Shown piece after piece: positions 19,540-31,174 of a stretch of 64,000 nt of DNA. The notes under the pieces were generated by a model that saw nothing but the letters and a program-made list of their open reading frames with translations, made no database searches and had not been told where the DNA came from. How positions within the stretch are numbered: the stretch's first letter is position 1; each line of letters starts with the position of its first letter. The stretch spans positions 3,105,827-3,169,826 of the forward strand of contig OY848919.1 of assembly GCA_963693285.1 (NCBI GenBank), read 5' to 3'. The translations under genes and the position numbers were made by a program. This DNA is from Xestospongia muta (Eukaryota; Porifera; Demospongiae; Haplosclerida; Petrosiidae).

Positions 19540-22500
19540 TTATGGACTTAAAAGTGGCTCACGATATTCAGAGTACTTGTCATCGAAAAATGAGTAATCT
19601 AGTTCTCTGAAATGTCTAGGATGTGTCACTGGTTGTGAATTCTTTTTAAAACATTGAGTCATGTTCTTTATTGAGTTTTGAACAACATTGATGTAACCTA
19701 TAAAACGAGCTTGTTGTCCAGTAACTAACACTATATGATAGAACACAACTACAATAAAAGTAAAGATCAATACATGTACAAATGTAGCATCAACTATTCC
19801 TATAGTACAATAGTACTTTGTTCTTCCAATGAAGTACCAGTTAGTACACAGTATAGTACCAAAGTTGATCATGACAGAAAGATCCAAGATATTTATGAAC
19901 TTGTTTTTAAATGGCTTTAGATAAGCTTGAAAAGTCACAAACAACACATAATTGGGAAGAAAAATAGAAAAAATTAATAAAAACTTGGTCATACTTCCTT
20001 GATATATTGTGTAAACAATGGAGGAGACAATTAGTAAGAGTTGTCTAGCAGTAAACCAATATTGTTTGTTATATTTATAAGGTGCATGGATAGCTTCATA
20101 TATTGGTCGAAGATATTCTCTTATTTTGTTAGATTTCATTAGTAGACGACCAGTTAGAATTATTAACATGTAAGGTATTAGAAAGATACCAACTATCACT
20201 GATGTTACTATCATTAACACAAAATGTTCATGTTCTCCATATATAATGCTGCCATCATTGTACCAAACATTTATTGATTTATTCATAGCATTGTTGTATA
20301 ATTGGACAGGTGTGAAGACATCAGAGAGTGCTAGTAGTAATTTAGTGAAGGAGAGGTGTACAACAGTAACCAATACTTGGACTGAGGAATGTGCTATTCT
20401 GTTAGACATCCTAACAGAAAAACGACTGAGGATGATAAGAACAACAACTATTATCAGGAGATAGAGTGGAAATAGTAAACTGAGACCAGCTTTCCATAAC
20501 TCATTCATCCCATTGTAAAAACATAGAGGAAAGCCAAGATTTAGATTCAAAATGGAAATTACAAACAGTGCTACTTTCGTACTATACCTTATAACCCAAA
20601 CACATTGACTAACATTAATCGACAGAACATCATATAACCCAGCATTTGCTATCTGGATGTAGAATATAATTCCATTGAGTGTACCAGTTGTTAATGTAAG
20701 TCTGAGAGCATATAACAGGTAAATGAGGAGGGGACCAGCTACTGCATAGAGGACTAGTGTCCACAACCACCAGTTACTACATTGTCTACATTCTGTAGAA
20801 CCAAACACAACACTGTAGTTTGTAGAACAATCACCACATAAAATGCCTTCTCTGTTGTAAAGACACAATGATGAAGTATTTGATAAATCTTTTGAACTTA
20901 TTCTAAATCTTTTGTCTCTGTTGCTGTAATAAAAGACAGTAAAGATATGGTCATTATTACAGTATCCATAATGGCAATATAAAGACAAAAGAAAACCTGA
21001 TGATTCATTCACTGTACCAACCCATGAAGTAAAAGTTGGTCTGTTAAAAGTTCTAGTATTGATACTACAGTTAGGAGTGTAGCCATCAAAATTTAATGAC
21101 AATAAAAGATGTGAACAGATACATGATCCAGTTAGTGAGTTCAATTCAAAACCAGGTGGACAAGATTTTAAAGTGATGTCAACAACTGTTATATTAGCAA
21201 TACTGGGAACAGTGAACAATAGGGCACCATATTTGTATATGTCCAATGTACTTTTATCATTGGTATGTATAGTTATATTAATGAGAGTACAGTCATCACT
21301 TTCTCTTATAACTTGAGTAGTCTGTCTCTCTGACAAGTACCAGTTGATATCTGATGCAAACCCAGTATCTATATTCCTAACTACAGTTACAGTAACAATG
21401 GAGTAACTGTAATTACTTACTGCATTAATAGCAGCCATTGAAAAATTAACTGTCTCTCCAGGATAAGTGTCAAAAGTATTGAGTATGGTAGATTTGTTTA
21501 CGTTACATATTGTTAACTTTACTGGAGTAGTAGAAAGTTGAAAAGTATTATTTGGTATAAAGGTGAAGATATTGTTATAAATTTCTGTTGCCTTTGTGGA
21601 ATTAACCCAATTATAATTGTCCATGTAACAGTTATATAATTTTGATGAAAAGACAGAGTTACCAGTGACTGTTGCTTTATTGTTTTCAAATAACACTGCT
21701 ATATCATCATACTGTGTAGTGTTAACTTGAAATATACAATGTGTCTTGTCAAATGGACTGCTAAGATCATATATAGCTCCTCCACTAGATAGAGCTCTGT
21801 TATTTGTAAAGTTAGCTTGAAGTCCTTGAGTAAGATGAATGAGACTATCTCCTATTAACATAATAGCACCTCCATTAATACCTGTATTGTTGTGAAAGAC
21901 TATATGTCCCTCAAGAGTAATATCAGATCGAATTGCCTCTATAATTGTGCCATAGTTAAAAGAAAAATTACTGGGGTTTTGTAAGGATCCTTTTAATATG
22001 ATATTGTTGATATCTAAAAATTTGAAGAGGCTGGCTGGTAGAAATGTTGCTGATATAGCATCTTTTTTTGATATTCGATTGTTGTATCCTTTAATAGATT
22101 CCAATAAAAAGGATACATTATTTTTCTCTGATGGATATGAAGCTGCAAATATACAAGATCCAGAAAGTAGAGCATTGTTTTTGTTAAAAGTAACATTAGA
22201 AAATTTGAAACAGATAGGAATTTTCTTAACATCACTTGTGGCAATATAAACAACACCTTCTTGTTTATCTATAATAAGACTTCTAGCTGAAAATGTAAAA
22301 TTTACATCAACTACTTGTAGAGGATGATATATTTCACTAGTAGTAATCATTGATGATTTAGAAAGTTTATCAAAGAATAACACAAGACCACTACCATGAC
22401 ATTTTTGATCACTTCCATTTGAATCAAATATTGAATTCTTAACTACAGTTTGTGAGTGTGTTTTTGTTTCCAAATGTAATAACAGTATTGCTCCAGCTCT

Positions 22501-23397
22501 AGAACCTGCATTGTTGGTAAAATTACATTGAGATATCTCAACTTGAACATTGGTGTTTGCTCCGATGTAATATATTGTAAGTGCTGCAGCATTGATGACT
22601 GGTTTTTTAGAATCTTTGTACATGAAAGAATTGTAGAGATCTGTAACACACACATATCCTGAGTAATCTATATAGTCAAAATTGTATGAAAAAGTAGAAT
22701 TTGTAATTTTTAACGTATTTTGTTTTGTATAGGAGAGTGTTTTGAATGAATCTTGATACATTAACAACACTCCGCTACCAACACTGTAGGCATTTTTGTA
22801 CTGTGCTGTGTTTTCAATACCTTGAGAACCACTTATATTAACAGAATCCAAAGTACTATCAGGTAAGTTAACAGCTACAATAGCAAACCCATAGTACTGG
22901 GATATATTCACATCTCTCATAACAAGATAACTGATCTCAGTGAACACCAGTACAGCAGCATGATATTGTGTGAAGTAGACAAGAGAACTGGTAGAGTTAA
23001 TTATGTCAAATTGTTCCTTATCAAGTGTAGTAAAGTTAGCACCACAACCAGTAAATGTCACTCCCTGTAGAGTCAGACTATTACTTCCAGTGAAAGCAAA
23101 TCCAATAGTTGGAAGGGTAGTGTTGGCATAAGTTGAAGGTGTACATTGAATAATAGCCATTGATTGGTTACCTTGTATGGTAAGTGAGTAGTTGGTATTA
23201 GTGGTACACAAACTCCCATTACCACTAATATTGTAGAGAGTATCCAGGAGGAGAAGAGTAGTGTCACCAGTGTAATTATAGTGATGACACAAGTATAACT
23301 GGAGGAGACAATCTTGTGAAGTAATATTGATTACCTTATTACATTTGCTACATATCAGTAGTAAGTGAAAGAGGAGTACCAACATAAGCCACTTCAT
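19540..23397 (-). CDS. R2: giant beta-helix / multi-pass receptor-like protein, 1285 aa
   Basis: Intact intronless frame with the full R1 architecture: signal peptide, GGAI/FxNN repeats, CPPGF, ILCGDCSTNYS, ECRQCSNWWLW, membrane region and EYREPLLSP end. The middle membrane segment reads MNELWKAGLSLLFPLYLLIIVVVLIILSR-type rather than the R1 form and is shared with R4. That points to a mosaic origin or closer kinship in that part. The variable patch after NLP (DSTLDSVNISGSQGIENTAQ) differs from R1. The upstream block is class A. The 3' flank faces the partial RNF212-like copy, as in unit 1. Confidence 0.9.
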   Translation of the reverse strand: MKWLMLVLLFHLLLICSKCNKVINITSQDCLLQLYLCHHYNYTGDTTLLLLDTLYNISGNGSLCTTNTNYSLTIQGNQSMAIIQCTPSTYANTTLPTIGFAFTGSNSLTLQGVTFTGCGANFTTLDKEQFDIINSTSSLVYFTQYHAAVLVFTEISYLVMRDVNISQYYGFAIVAVNLPDSTLDSVNISGSQGIENTAQYKNAYSVGSGVLLMYQDSFKTLSYTKQNTLKITNSTFSYNFDYIDYSGYVCVTDLYNSFMYKDSKKPVINAAALTIYYIGANTNVQVEISQCNFTNNAGSRAGAILLLHLETKTHSQTVVKNSIFDSNGSDQKCHGSGLVLFFDKLSKSSMITTSEIYHPLQVVDVNFTFSARSLIIDKQEGVVYIATSDVKKIPICFKFSNVTFNKNNALLSGSCIFAASYPSEKNNVSFLLESIKGYNNRISKKDAISATFLPASLFKFLDINNIILKGSLQNPSNFSFNYGTIIEAIRSDITLEGHIVFHNNTGINGGAIMLIGDSLIHLTQGLQANFTNNRALSSGGAIYDLSSPFDKTHCIFQVNTTQYDDIAVLFENNKATVTGNSVFSSKLYNCYMDNYNWVNSTKATEIYNNIFTFIPNNTFQLSTTPVKLTICNVNKSTILNTFDTYPGETVNFSMAAINAVSNYSYSIVTVTVVRNIDTGFASDINWYLSERQTTQVIRESDDCTLINITIHTNDKSTLDIYKYGALLFTVPSIANITVVDITLKSCPPGFELNSLTGSCICSHLLLSLNFDGYTPNCSINTRTFNRPTFTSWVGTVNESSGFLLSLYCHYGYCNNDHIFTVFYYSNRDKRFRISSKDLSNTSSLCLYNREGILCGDCSTNYSVVFGSTECRQCSNWWLWTLVLYAVAGPLLIYLLYALRLTLTTGTLNGIIFYIQIANAGLYDVLSINVSQCVWVIRYSTKVALFVISILNLNLGFPLCFYNGMNELWKAGLSLLFPLYLLIIVVVLIILSRFSVRMSNRIAHSSVQVLVTVVHLSFTKLLLALSDVFTPVQLYNNAMNKSINVWYNDGSIIYGEHEHFVLMIVTSVIVGIFLIPYMLIILTGRLLMKSNKIREYLRPIYEAIHAPYKYNKQYWFTARQLLLIVSSIVYTIYQGSMTKFLLIFSIFLPNYVLFVTFQAYLKPFKNKFINILDLSVMINFGTILCTNWYFIGRTKYYCTIGIVDATFVHVLIFTFIVVVFYHIVLVTGQQARFIGYINVVQNSIKNMTQCFKKNSQPVTHPRHFRELDYSFFDDKYSEYREPLLSP

Positions 23398-23515
23398 GTT
23401 GCTAGGATCTAGTCTACTCTATCTATGAAAAGCAACTCGATACTTTTATTAGGTTTATGTGTTTACTTTCACTCACTACACAAAATTTCATTGTTTTATT
23501 GTTTAAATCTTTAGG
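23398..23515 (-). promoter_or_regulatory. Class A upstream block of R2
   Basis: Close match to 14762-14880 upstream of R1 (GGATCTAGTCTACTCTATC, then TTTACTTTCACTC). It is interpreted as 5' UTR and proximal promoter on the minus strand. Confidence 0.5.
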
Positions 23516-23689
23516 CTTTGTAAAATATATAGGATACTGTAAATACCATGGGAAATATTTAGGTAATATTTTGAAAATCCACACTTTCAGTAAAGTGTCT
23601 GATTACAATTGAGCTGTTATTAAGATACTATTATTGTTGATATGTAACATTAATTACATGTTACCATAACCCAATAAGATTTGATAACT

Positions 23690-25317
23690 CATACTTGTCC
23701 AGTAACTAACACTATATGATAGAACACAAACTATGTACAGACACAAACATCAGTATATATACAATTGTGATATCAAATACTCCTACCTGATGACTATTTA
23801 AGTTCTAAATAGGACATATAGAGAAGAGCGCTATAGTTATGTTTACGTTCTCTATATATAACACTACCATCATTGTACCAAACATTTATTGATTGATTTA
23901 TTCGTAGTACTGTTGTATATTGGACAGGTGTGAAGACATCAATAATTACTAGCAACAATTTTGAGGAGAGGTGTACAACAATAACCATTATTTGAACTGA
24001 GGAGTGAGCTATTTTGTTAGAAAGCCTTAGAGAAAAATGACTGTGGATAGTGAGGACAACAACAATTGTCATGAGATAGAGTGGAAATAGTAAACTGAGA
24101 CCAGTATTCCATAACTCTGTCATTACATTGTAAAAACATTGAGAAAAGCCAAGATTCAGATTCAAAATGGAAATTACAAACAGTGCTACTTTCATGCTAT
24201 ACCTGATAGTCCAGGGAGATTGACTAACATTAGTAGACAAAATATCATATAAGCCAGGATTAGCCACTTGGATGTAGAATATAATTACATTGAGTGTACC
24301 AATTGTTAATGTAAGTCTGAGAACATACAACAGGTAAATAAGGAGGGGACAGCTACTACATAGAGGACTAGTGTCCACAACCACCAGTTACTACATTGTC
24401 TACATTCTGTAGAACCAAAAACTACACCATAGTTTGTAGAACAATTGCCACATAAAATGCCTTCTCTGTTGTAAAGACACAATGATGAAGTATTTGATAA
24501 ATCTTTTGAACTTATTCTAAATCTTTTGTCTCTGTTGCTGTAATGAAAGACAGTAAGGGTATGGTCACTATTACAGTATCCACGATGGCAATATAAAGAC
24601 AAAAGAAAACCTGATGATTCATTCATTAAACCAACCCATGAAGTAAAAGTTGGTCTGTTAAAAGTTCTAGTATTGATACTACAGTTAGGAGTGTAGCCAA
24701 CAATATTTAATGAAGATAAAAGATGTGAACAGATACATGAATCACTATTAAAATTTAATTCAAAACCAGGTGGACAAGATTTTAAAGTGATGTCAATAAC
24801 TGTTATATTAGGAATATTGGGAACAGTGAACAGTAGGGCACCATATTTGTGTATGTCCAATGTACTGTTATCATTGGTATGTATAGTTATATTAATGAGA
24901 GTACAGTCATCAATTTCTCTTATAACTTGTGTACTCTGTCTCTCTGACAAGTATCAGTTGATATCTGATGTAAACCAAGTATCTCTATTCTTAACTACAG
25001 CTACAGAAACAATGGAGTAACTGTAATTACATACAGCATTAATAGCAGCCATTGAAAAATTAACTGTCTCTTCAGGATAAGAATCATATGTATTGAGTAT
25101 GTTAGAATTGTTTGTGTTACATATTGTCAACTTTACAGGAGTAGTAGAAAGTTGAAAAGTATTATTTGGTATAAAGGTGAAGATAGTGTTATAAATTACT
25201 ATTGCCTTTGTGGAATCAACCCAATTATAATTGTTCATGTAACAGTTATATAATTTTGATGTAACAATATTGTTTTCTAATAACACTGCTATATAATGAT
25301 ATTGTGTAGTGTTAACT
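23690..25317 (-). pseudogene. R3: truncated receptor pseudogene
   Basis: The N-terminal ~550 codons are missing: similarity starts around the ITQYDDIAVLFENN region at 25317. The remaining part has a deletion at about 25262 and a Trp-to-stop change (TGG to TGA in INWYLS) at about 24951-24953. It also has a one-base deletion near 24345 before the first membrane segment, and loss of the block between the GSVIYRE loop and the last membrane segments at 23790-23830. A short C-terminal scrap follows at 23690-23790. Otherwise CPPGF, ILCGNCSTNY and ECRQCSNWWLW are still readable. It lies directly upstream of R2 in the same unit. Confidence 0.85.
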
Positions 25318-25441
25318 TATGACAGCAAAACTTACCCATTTACAACTTTCAGTAAAATGATACCATTTGTTGTTGGAACCCACTATTTTGATAACTAATA
25401 CTTTACACTTGTGTATATATATATTATAGTTTTAATTTCAG

Positions 25442-25499
25442 TTACCCAAAGTTTACTCATGCATTTGGCCACAGTGTCACAAATTCAATCAATAAATAA
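25442..25499 (+). other. Exon-12-like short exon, copy 1
   Basis: After a good acceptor (TTTTAATTTCAG) comes a frame YPKFTHAFGHSVTNSINK followed by TAA. It resembles the start of RNF212-like exon 12 ([15 protein letters not shown]) in the same phase, yet lies upstream of the exon 11 copy. Relatives lie at 30497-30554 and 40601 onward. It may be an older diverged copy of the terminal exon. Confidence 0.45.
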
Positions 25500-25598
25500 C
25501 ACACTTTAGTATCTGTTATGATCTTTTAATGCAATACTATAGCTATAGAATTTAGGTATCTATCATGTATTATGTACTACAACTCTCTCTTATTATAG

Positions 25599-26057
25599 AC
25601 AGCCATTATCTATGGGATATTTAAAGTCATCTCTTTCATCACAACAAACTAGGTAAACATCATAACATAAAAACATGAATTAATATAATATATAATACAT
25701 TGTTAATGAAACTAATAACAGCCTTCATTTTGAACCTTGTTAGGAGTACATTGTAGTGTATATAAAATAAAGCTGTTATTATTATATCTATACTATTTGT
25801 AGTACACTATAACTGAGATATTATAATTCACTATCTAATAATTAACTGACACTATATTGCTGTCTGGTTTTAATTTTAGTTATCCAAGATCTACAAATCA
25901 AGTTAGTATCACAAATCCAGCTAGTATGATAAGAGGTTTACCCACTATTCCATTTGTACCACACCCTTTTATCCCTCAGTATTCAAGTATTACAGCAAAT
26001 AAAACATTGATATCACCAACAGTTAGACCAACTGGCTTTAATAGAGCTATATATTAG
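25599..26057 (+). pseudogene. Unit 3: RNF212-like exons 11-12 copy
   Basis: Exon 11 copy at 25599-25652 (54 bases, GT donor kept) and exon 12 copy at 25880-26057 (178 bases, open to TAG), with the intron between them. Changes include GVPSIPF to GLPTIPF. All earlier exons are missing, so it cannot make the RING protein. It faces R4 in the usual convergent layout. Confidence 0.8.
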
Positions 26058-26364
26058 TAAATGTTATATTACAATAATATTATACAAAATGTTTGTCCAA
26101 AAACTTAATTGTAATAAAAAGTGAATATATTATATAAAATTAAAAGAAATAAATTCAAACTTTATCTTAAAATATTATAATAATTGAATGTCCGCTAAAA
26201 TCTAAGCACTCTACTACACATAATAATGAACTCACTAAGTTAATTGTTGAGATATTCTTCTAAATTAAACTGTGTAATATTGTAAATAATGTTTCACCTA
26301 AAATAGTTTTGAAACTAACAATAAACAAACAAATAGAAACAATAATGGAGTATTAATATGATAA

Positions 26365-29300
26365 TTATGGACTTAAAAGTGGCTCACGGTATTCAGAGTA
26401 CTTGTCATCAAAAAATGAGTAATCCAGTTCTCTAAAATGTCTAGGATGTGTCACTGGTTGTGAATTCTGTTTAAAACATTGAGTCATTTTCTTTAATGAG
26501 TTTTGAACACCATTGATGTAACCTATAAAACGAGCTTGTTGTCCAGTAACTAACACTATATGATAGAACACAACTACAATAAAAGTAAAGATCAATACAT
26601 GTACAAATGTGGCATCAAATATTCCTAAAGTACAATAGTACTTTTTTTTTCCAATGAAGTACCAGTTAGTACTCAGTATAATACCTGAGTTGACCATGAC
26701 AGAAAGATCCAAGATATTTATGAACTTGCTTTTAAATGGCTTTAAATAGGCTTGAAAAGTCACGAACAACATGTAAACAGGAAGAAAAATAGAAAAAATT
26801 AATAAAAACTTGGTCATGGTACTTCCTCGATATATTGTGTAAACAATGGAGGAAAGAATTAGCAGGAGTTGTCTAGCAGTAAACCAATATTGTTTGTTGT
26901 ATTTATAAGGAGCATGGATAGCTTCATATATTGGTCTAAGATATTCTCTTATTTTGTTAGATTTCATTAGTAGACGACCAGTTAGAATTATTAACATGTA
27001 AGGTATTAGAAAGATACCAACTATCACTGATGTTACTATCATTAACACAAAATGGTCACCTTCTTTATATGCAACATTGCCATCATTGAACCAAACATTT
27101 ATTGGTTCATTCATAACACTGTTGTATAATTGGTCAGGTGTGAAGACATCAGAGAGTGCTAGTAGTAATTTTGTAAAGGAGAGGTGTACAACAGTGACCA
27201 GTACTTGGACAGATGAGTATGCTATTCTGTTAGAAATCCTGACAGAAAAACGACTGAGGATAATAAGAACAACAACTATTATCAGGAGATAGAGTGGAAA
27301 TAGTAAACTGAGACCAGCTTTCCATAACTCATTCATCCCATTGTAAAAACATAGAGGAAAGCCAAGATTTAGATTCAAAATAGAAATTACAAACAGTGCT
27401 ACTTTCATACTATACCTTATAACCCAAACACATTGACTAACATTAATAGACAGAACATCATATAAGCCAGCATTTGCTATCTGGATGTAGAATATAATGC
27501 CATTGAATGTACCAGTTGTTAATGTAAGTCTGAGAGCATATAACAGGTAAATGAGGAGGGGACCAGCTACTGCATAGAGGACTAGTGTCCACAACCACCA
27601 GTTACTACATTGTCTACATTCTGTAGAACCAAACACAACACTGTAGTTTGTAGAACAATTGCCACATAAAATGCCTTCTCTGTTGTAAAGACACAATGAT
27701 GAAGTATTTGATAAATCTTTTGAACTTATTCTAAATCTTTTGTCTCTGTTGCTGTAATGAAAGACAGTAAGGGTATGGTCACTATTACAGTATCCACGAT
27801 GACAATATAAAGACAAAAGAAAACCTGATGATTCATTCACTGTACCAACCCATGAAGTAAACGTTGGTCTGTTAAAAGTTCTAGTATTGATACTACAGTT
27901 AGGAGTGTAGCCTTCAATATTTAATGAAGATAAAAGATGTGAACAGATACATGATCCACTAATTAAGTTCAATTCAAAACCAGGTGGACAAGATTTTAAA
28001 GTGATATCAACAACTGTTATACTAGCAATACTGGTAACAGTTAACAATAGGGCACCATATTTGTGTATGTCCAATGTACTTTTATCATTGGTATGTATAG
28101 TTATATTAATGAGAGTACAGTCATCAATTTCTCTTATAACTTGTGTACTCTGTCTCTCTGACAAGTACCAGTTGATATCAGAAGTAAACCCAATATCATT
28201 ATTTTTAACTACAGCTACAGAAACAATGGAGTAACTGTAATTACCTACAGCATTAATAGCAGCCATTGAAAAATTAACTGTCTCTCCAGGATAAGTATCA
28301 TATGTATTGAGTATGCTAGAATTGTATGTGTTACATATTGTTAACTTTACTGGAGTAGTAGAAAGTTGAATAGTATTATTTGGGACAAGGGTGAAGATGG
28401 TGTTATAAATTTTTGTTGCCTTTCTGGAACCAGCCCAATTATAATTGTTCATATAACAGTTGTACAATTTAGATGAAAAGACAGAGTTACCAGTGACTGT
28501 TGCTTTATTGTTTTCAAATAACACTGCTATATCATCATACTGTGTAGTGTTAACTTGAAATGTACAATGTGTCTTGTCAAATGGACTGCTAAGACCATAT
28601 ATAGCTCCTCCACTAGATAGTGCTCTGTTATTTGTGAAGTTAACTTGAAGTCCTTGAGTGAGATGAATGAGACTATCTCCTATTAACATAATAGCACCTC
28701 CATTAATACTTGTGTTATTATGAAAGACTATTTGTCCTTTTAGAGTAATATCAGATCGAATAGCCTGTATAACTGTACCATAGTTAAAAGAAAAATTACT
28801 GGGTTTTTGTAAGGATCCTTTTATTATGATATTGCTGATATCTAAAAATTTGAAGAGACTGGCTGGTAGAAATGTTGTTGATATAGCATCCTTTTTAGAT
28901 ATTCCATTGTCGTATGCTTTGATAGATTCCAATACAAAGGATATGTTATTTTTCTCTGATGGATATGAAGCTGCAAATATACAAGATCCGGAAAGTAGAG
29001 CATTGTTTTTGTTAAAAGTAACATTAGAAAATGTGAAATAGATAGGAATTTCCTTAACATCACTTGTGGCAATATAAACAAGACCTTCTTGTTTATCTCT
29101 AATAAGACTTGTAGCTGAAAATATAAAGTTTACATCAACTACTTTTAGAGGCTGATATATTTCATTAGTAGATGTTTTGGAAAGTTTATCAAAGAATAAC
29201 ACAAGACCACTTCCATGACATTTTTGATCACTGCCATTTGAGTCAAATGTTGAATTTTTAATAACAGTTTGTGAGTGTGTTTTTGTTTTCAAATGTAATA

Positions 29301-30216
29301 ACAGCATTGCTCCAGCTAACCAACCTGCATTGTCGGTAAAAGTACATTGAGATATGTCAACTTGAACATTTGTGTTTGTTCCAATGTAAAATATTGTAAG
29401 TCCTGCAGCATTGATGACTGGTTTCTTAGAATCTTTGTACATGAAAGAATTGTAGAGATCTGTAACACACACATATTCTGAGTAAGCTACATAGTCAAAA
29501 TTGTATGAAAAAGTAGAATTTGTAATTTTTAACATATATTTGTTTGTATAGGAGAGTGTTTTGGGTGAATTGTGATACATTAACAACACTCCACTACCAA
29601 CACTGTAGCCACGTCCATACTGTGCTGTCTTTTCAATGCCTTGAGAAACTGTTATGTTAATAGAATTCAAAGTACCATTAGGTAAGTTAACAGCTACAAT
29701 AGCAAACCCATAGTACTGTGATATACTCACATCTCTCATAACAAGATGACTGATCTCAGTGAACACCAGTACAGCAGCATGATATTGTGTGAAATAGACA
29801 AGAGAACTGATAAAGTTGATAATTTGAAGTTCTCCCTTATTAAGGTGAGTAAGATTAGCACCACAACCAGTAAATGTCACTCTCTGTAGAGTCAGACTAC
29901 CACTTCCAGTGAAGACAAATCCGATAGTTGGATGGGTAGTGTTGACAAAAATTGAAGGTGTACATTGAATAGTAGCCATTGATTGGTTACCTTGTATGTT
30001 AAGTGAGTAGCTGGTATTAATGGTACACCAATTCCCATTACCACTAATATCGTAGACAGTATCCAGGAGGAGAAGAGTAGTGTCACCAGTGTAATTATAG
30101 TGATGACACAAGTATAACTGGAGGAGATGATCTTGTGAAGTAATATTGATTACCTTATTACATTTGCTACATATCAGTAGTAAGTGAAAGAGGAGTACCA
30201 AGATATGCCACTTCAT
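26365..30216 (-). CDS. R4: giant beta-helix / multi-pass receptor-like protein, 1283 aa
   Basis: Intact intronless frame, same domain order as R1. The signal peptide begins MKWHILVLLFHLLLICSKC, a Trp/Leu-to-His/Ile variant. GGAI repeats, CPPGF, ILCGNCSTNYS (Asn for Asp) and ECRQCSNWWLW are all present, and the tail ends EYREPLLSP. The TM4 region (LIILSRFSVRISNRIA) pairs with R2. It is two residues shorter than R1 because of small ectodomain indels (near the STNEIYQPL segment). Its upstream block is a class A variant (GGGATCTAGTCTTCC) shared with the R8 fragment. Confidence 0.9.
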   Translation of the reverse strand: MKWHILVLLFHLLLICSKCNKVINITSQDHLLQLYLCHHYNYTGDTTLLLLDTVYDISGNGNWCTINTSYSLNIQGNQSMATIQCTPSIFVNTTHPTIGFVFTGSGSLTLQRVTFTGCGANLTHLNKGELQIINFISSLVYFTQYHAAVLVFTEISHLVMRDVSISQYYGFAIVAVNLPNGTLNSINITVSQGIEKTAQYGRGYSVGSGVLLMYHNSPKTLSYTNKYMLKITNSTFSYNFDYVAYSEYVCVTDLYNSFMYKDSKKPVINAAGLTIFYIGTNTNVQVDISQCTFTDNAGWLAGAMLLLHLKTKTHSQTVIKNSTFDSNGSDQKCHGSGLVLFFDKLSKTSTNEIYQPLKVVDVNFIFSATSLIRDKQEGLVYIATSDVKEIPIYFTFSNVTFNKNNALLSGSCIFAASYPSEKNNISFVLESIKAYDNGISKKDAISTTFLPASLFKFLDISNIIIKGSLQKPSNFSFNYGTVIQAIRSDITLKGQIVFHNNTSINGGAIMLIGDSLIHLTQGLQVNFTNNRALSSGGAIYGLSSPFDKTHCTFQVNTTQYDDIAVLFENNKATVTGNSVFSSKLYNCYMNNYNWAGSRKATKIYNTIFTLVPNNTIQLSTTPVKLTICNTYNSSILNTYDTYPGETVNFSMAAINAVGNYSYSIVSVAVVKNNDIGFTSDINWYLSERQSTQVIREIDDCTLINITIHTNDKSTLDIHKYGALLLTVTSIASITVVDITLKSCPPGFELNLISGSCICSHLLSSLNIEGYTPNCSINTRTFNRPTFTSWVGTVNESSGFLLSLYCHRGYCNSDHTLTVFHYSNRDKRFRISSKDLSNTSSLCLYNREGILCGNCSTNYSVVFGSTECRQCSNWWLWTLVLYAVAGPLLIYLLYALRLTLTTGTFNGIIFYIQIANAGLYDVLSINVSQCVWVIRYSMKVALFVISILNLNLGFPLCFYNGMNELWKAGLSLLFPLYLLIIVVVLIILSRFSVRISNRIAYSSVQVLVTVVHLSFTKLLLALSDVFTPDQLYNSVMNEPINVWFNDGNVAYKEGDHFVLMIVTSVIVGIFLIPYMLIILTGRLLMKSNKIREYLRPIYEAIHAPYKYNKQYWFTARQLLLILSSIVYTIYRGSTMTKFLLIFSIFLPVYMLFVTFQAYLKPFKSKFINILDLSVMVNSGIILSTNWYFIGKKKYYCTLGIFDATFVHVLIFTFIVVVFYHIVLVTGQQARFIGYINGVQNSLKKMTQCFKQNSQPVTHPRHFRELDYSFFDDKYSEYREPLLSP

Positions 30217-30340
30217 ATTATTGGGATCTAGTCTTCCTTATTTACAAAAATCAACTTGATACTTTGAACTTCTATTTGCTTTCATTTACTTTACCAAATA
30301 ACATTTTTTAATGTTTTGATGTTCATGTTCTGCAGAATAT
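30217..30340 (-). promoter_or_regulatory. Class A-variant upstream block of R4
   Basis: GGGATCTAGTCTTCCTTATTT followed by a stretch ending CTTTACCAAATA is repeated almost exactly upstream of the R8 fragment at 40345-40440. It is probably the 5' UTR/promoter of R4. Confidence 0.45.
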
Positions 30341-30496
30341 ATATACTGTAATAATATTTTGAAAACAAGCTTATGGCCACAAAACTTACCCATTTACAAC
30401 TTTCAGTAAAGTGATACTACTATGTTGTTGTAACCCACTATTTTGATAACTAATACTTTACACTTGTGTATATATATATTATAGTTTTAATTTCAG

Positions 30497-30554
30497 TTAC
30501 CCAAGGTTTACTCATGCATTTGGTCACAGTGTCACAAATTCAATCAATAAATAA
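30497..30554 (+). other. Exon-12-like short exon, copy 2
   Basis: Same structure as 25442-25499: acceptor TTTCAG, then YPRFTHAFGHSVTNSINK and TAA. One base change turns Lys into Arg. The open frame is kept. Confidence 0.45.
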
Positions 30555-30651
30555 CACACTTTAATATCTGTTATGCGTGATCCTCTAATGCAATACTATA
30601 GAATGTAGGTACCTATTATGTATTATGTACTACATCTCTCTCTTATTATAG

Positions 30652-31075
30652 ACAACCATTATTTATTGGACATTTAAATAAGTCATCTCTTTCATCACAA
30701 CAAACTATGTAAATATCATAACACAATAACATGAGTTAATGTAATATATAATACATTGTTAATGAAACTAATATTAGCCTTCATTTTGAACCTTTAAATC
30801 TTGTTAGTAGTACATTGTAGTGGCAGACATTTTATTATCCACTAAGAAATTAAGATTTGATAACGAAACTTTATTGTTGTCCTGTTTTAATTTTAGTTAC
30901 CCAATATCTACCAATCCATGCCACAAGTGCAGCTAGTATGATAAGAGGTGTACCCTATGGTTCATTGTACCCCACACTTTTATCCTTCAGCATTCATTCA
31001 AGTAATGCTACAAATAAAACAACAGTCACTCCACACTTAGATCTACTGTCTTTACTAGAACTATATTTTAGTAAA
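30652..31075 (+). pseudogene. Unit 4: decayed RNF212-like exons 11-12
   Basis: Exon 11 copy at 30652-30708 has a three-base insertion and a changed last base. Exon 12 copy from 30897 suffers a deletion in the [10 protein letters not shown] region that leads to an early stop, and a further insertion near 30985. It is more decayed than units 2-3. It faces R5 but is separated from it by a Tigger-type insertion. Confidence 0.75.
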
Positions 31076-31174
31076 CCACCTTACACAACAATAATATCAT
31101 TCAAAATTTTGTCCAAGAACTTTATTTTTAAATAAAATTTGAATATATTATGTAAAACTTAAGAAAAAAAAATA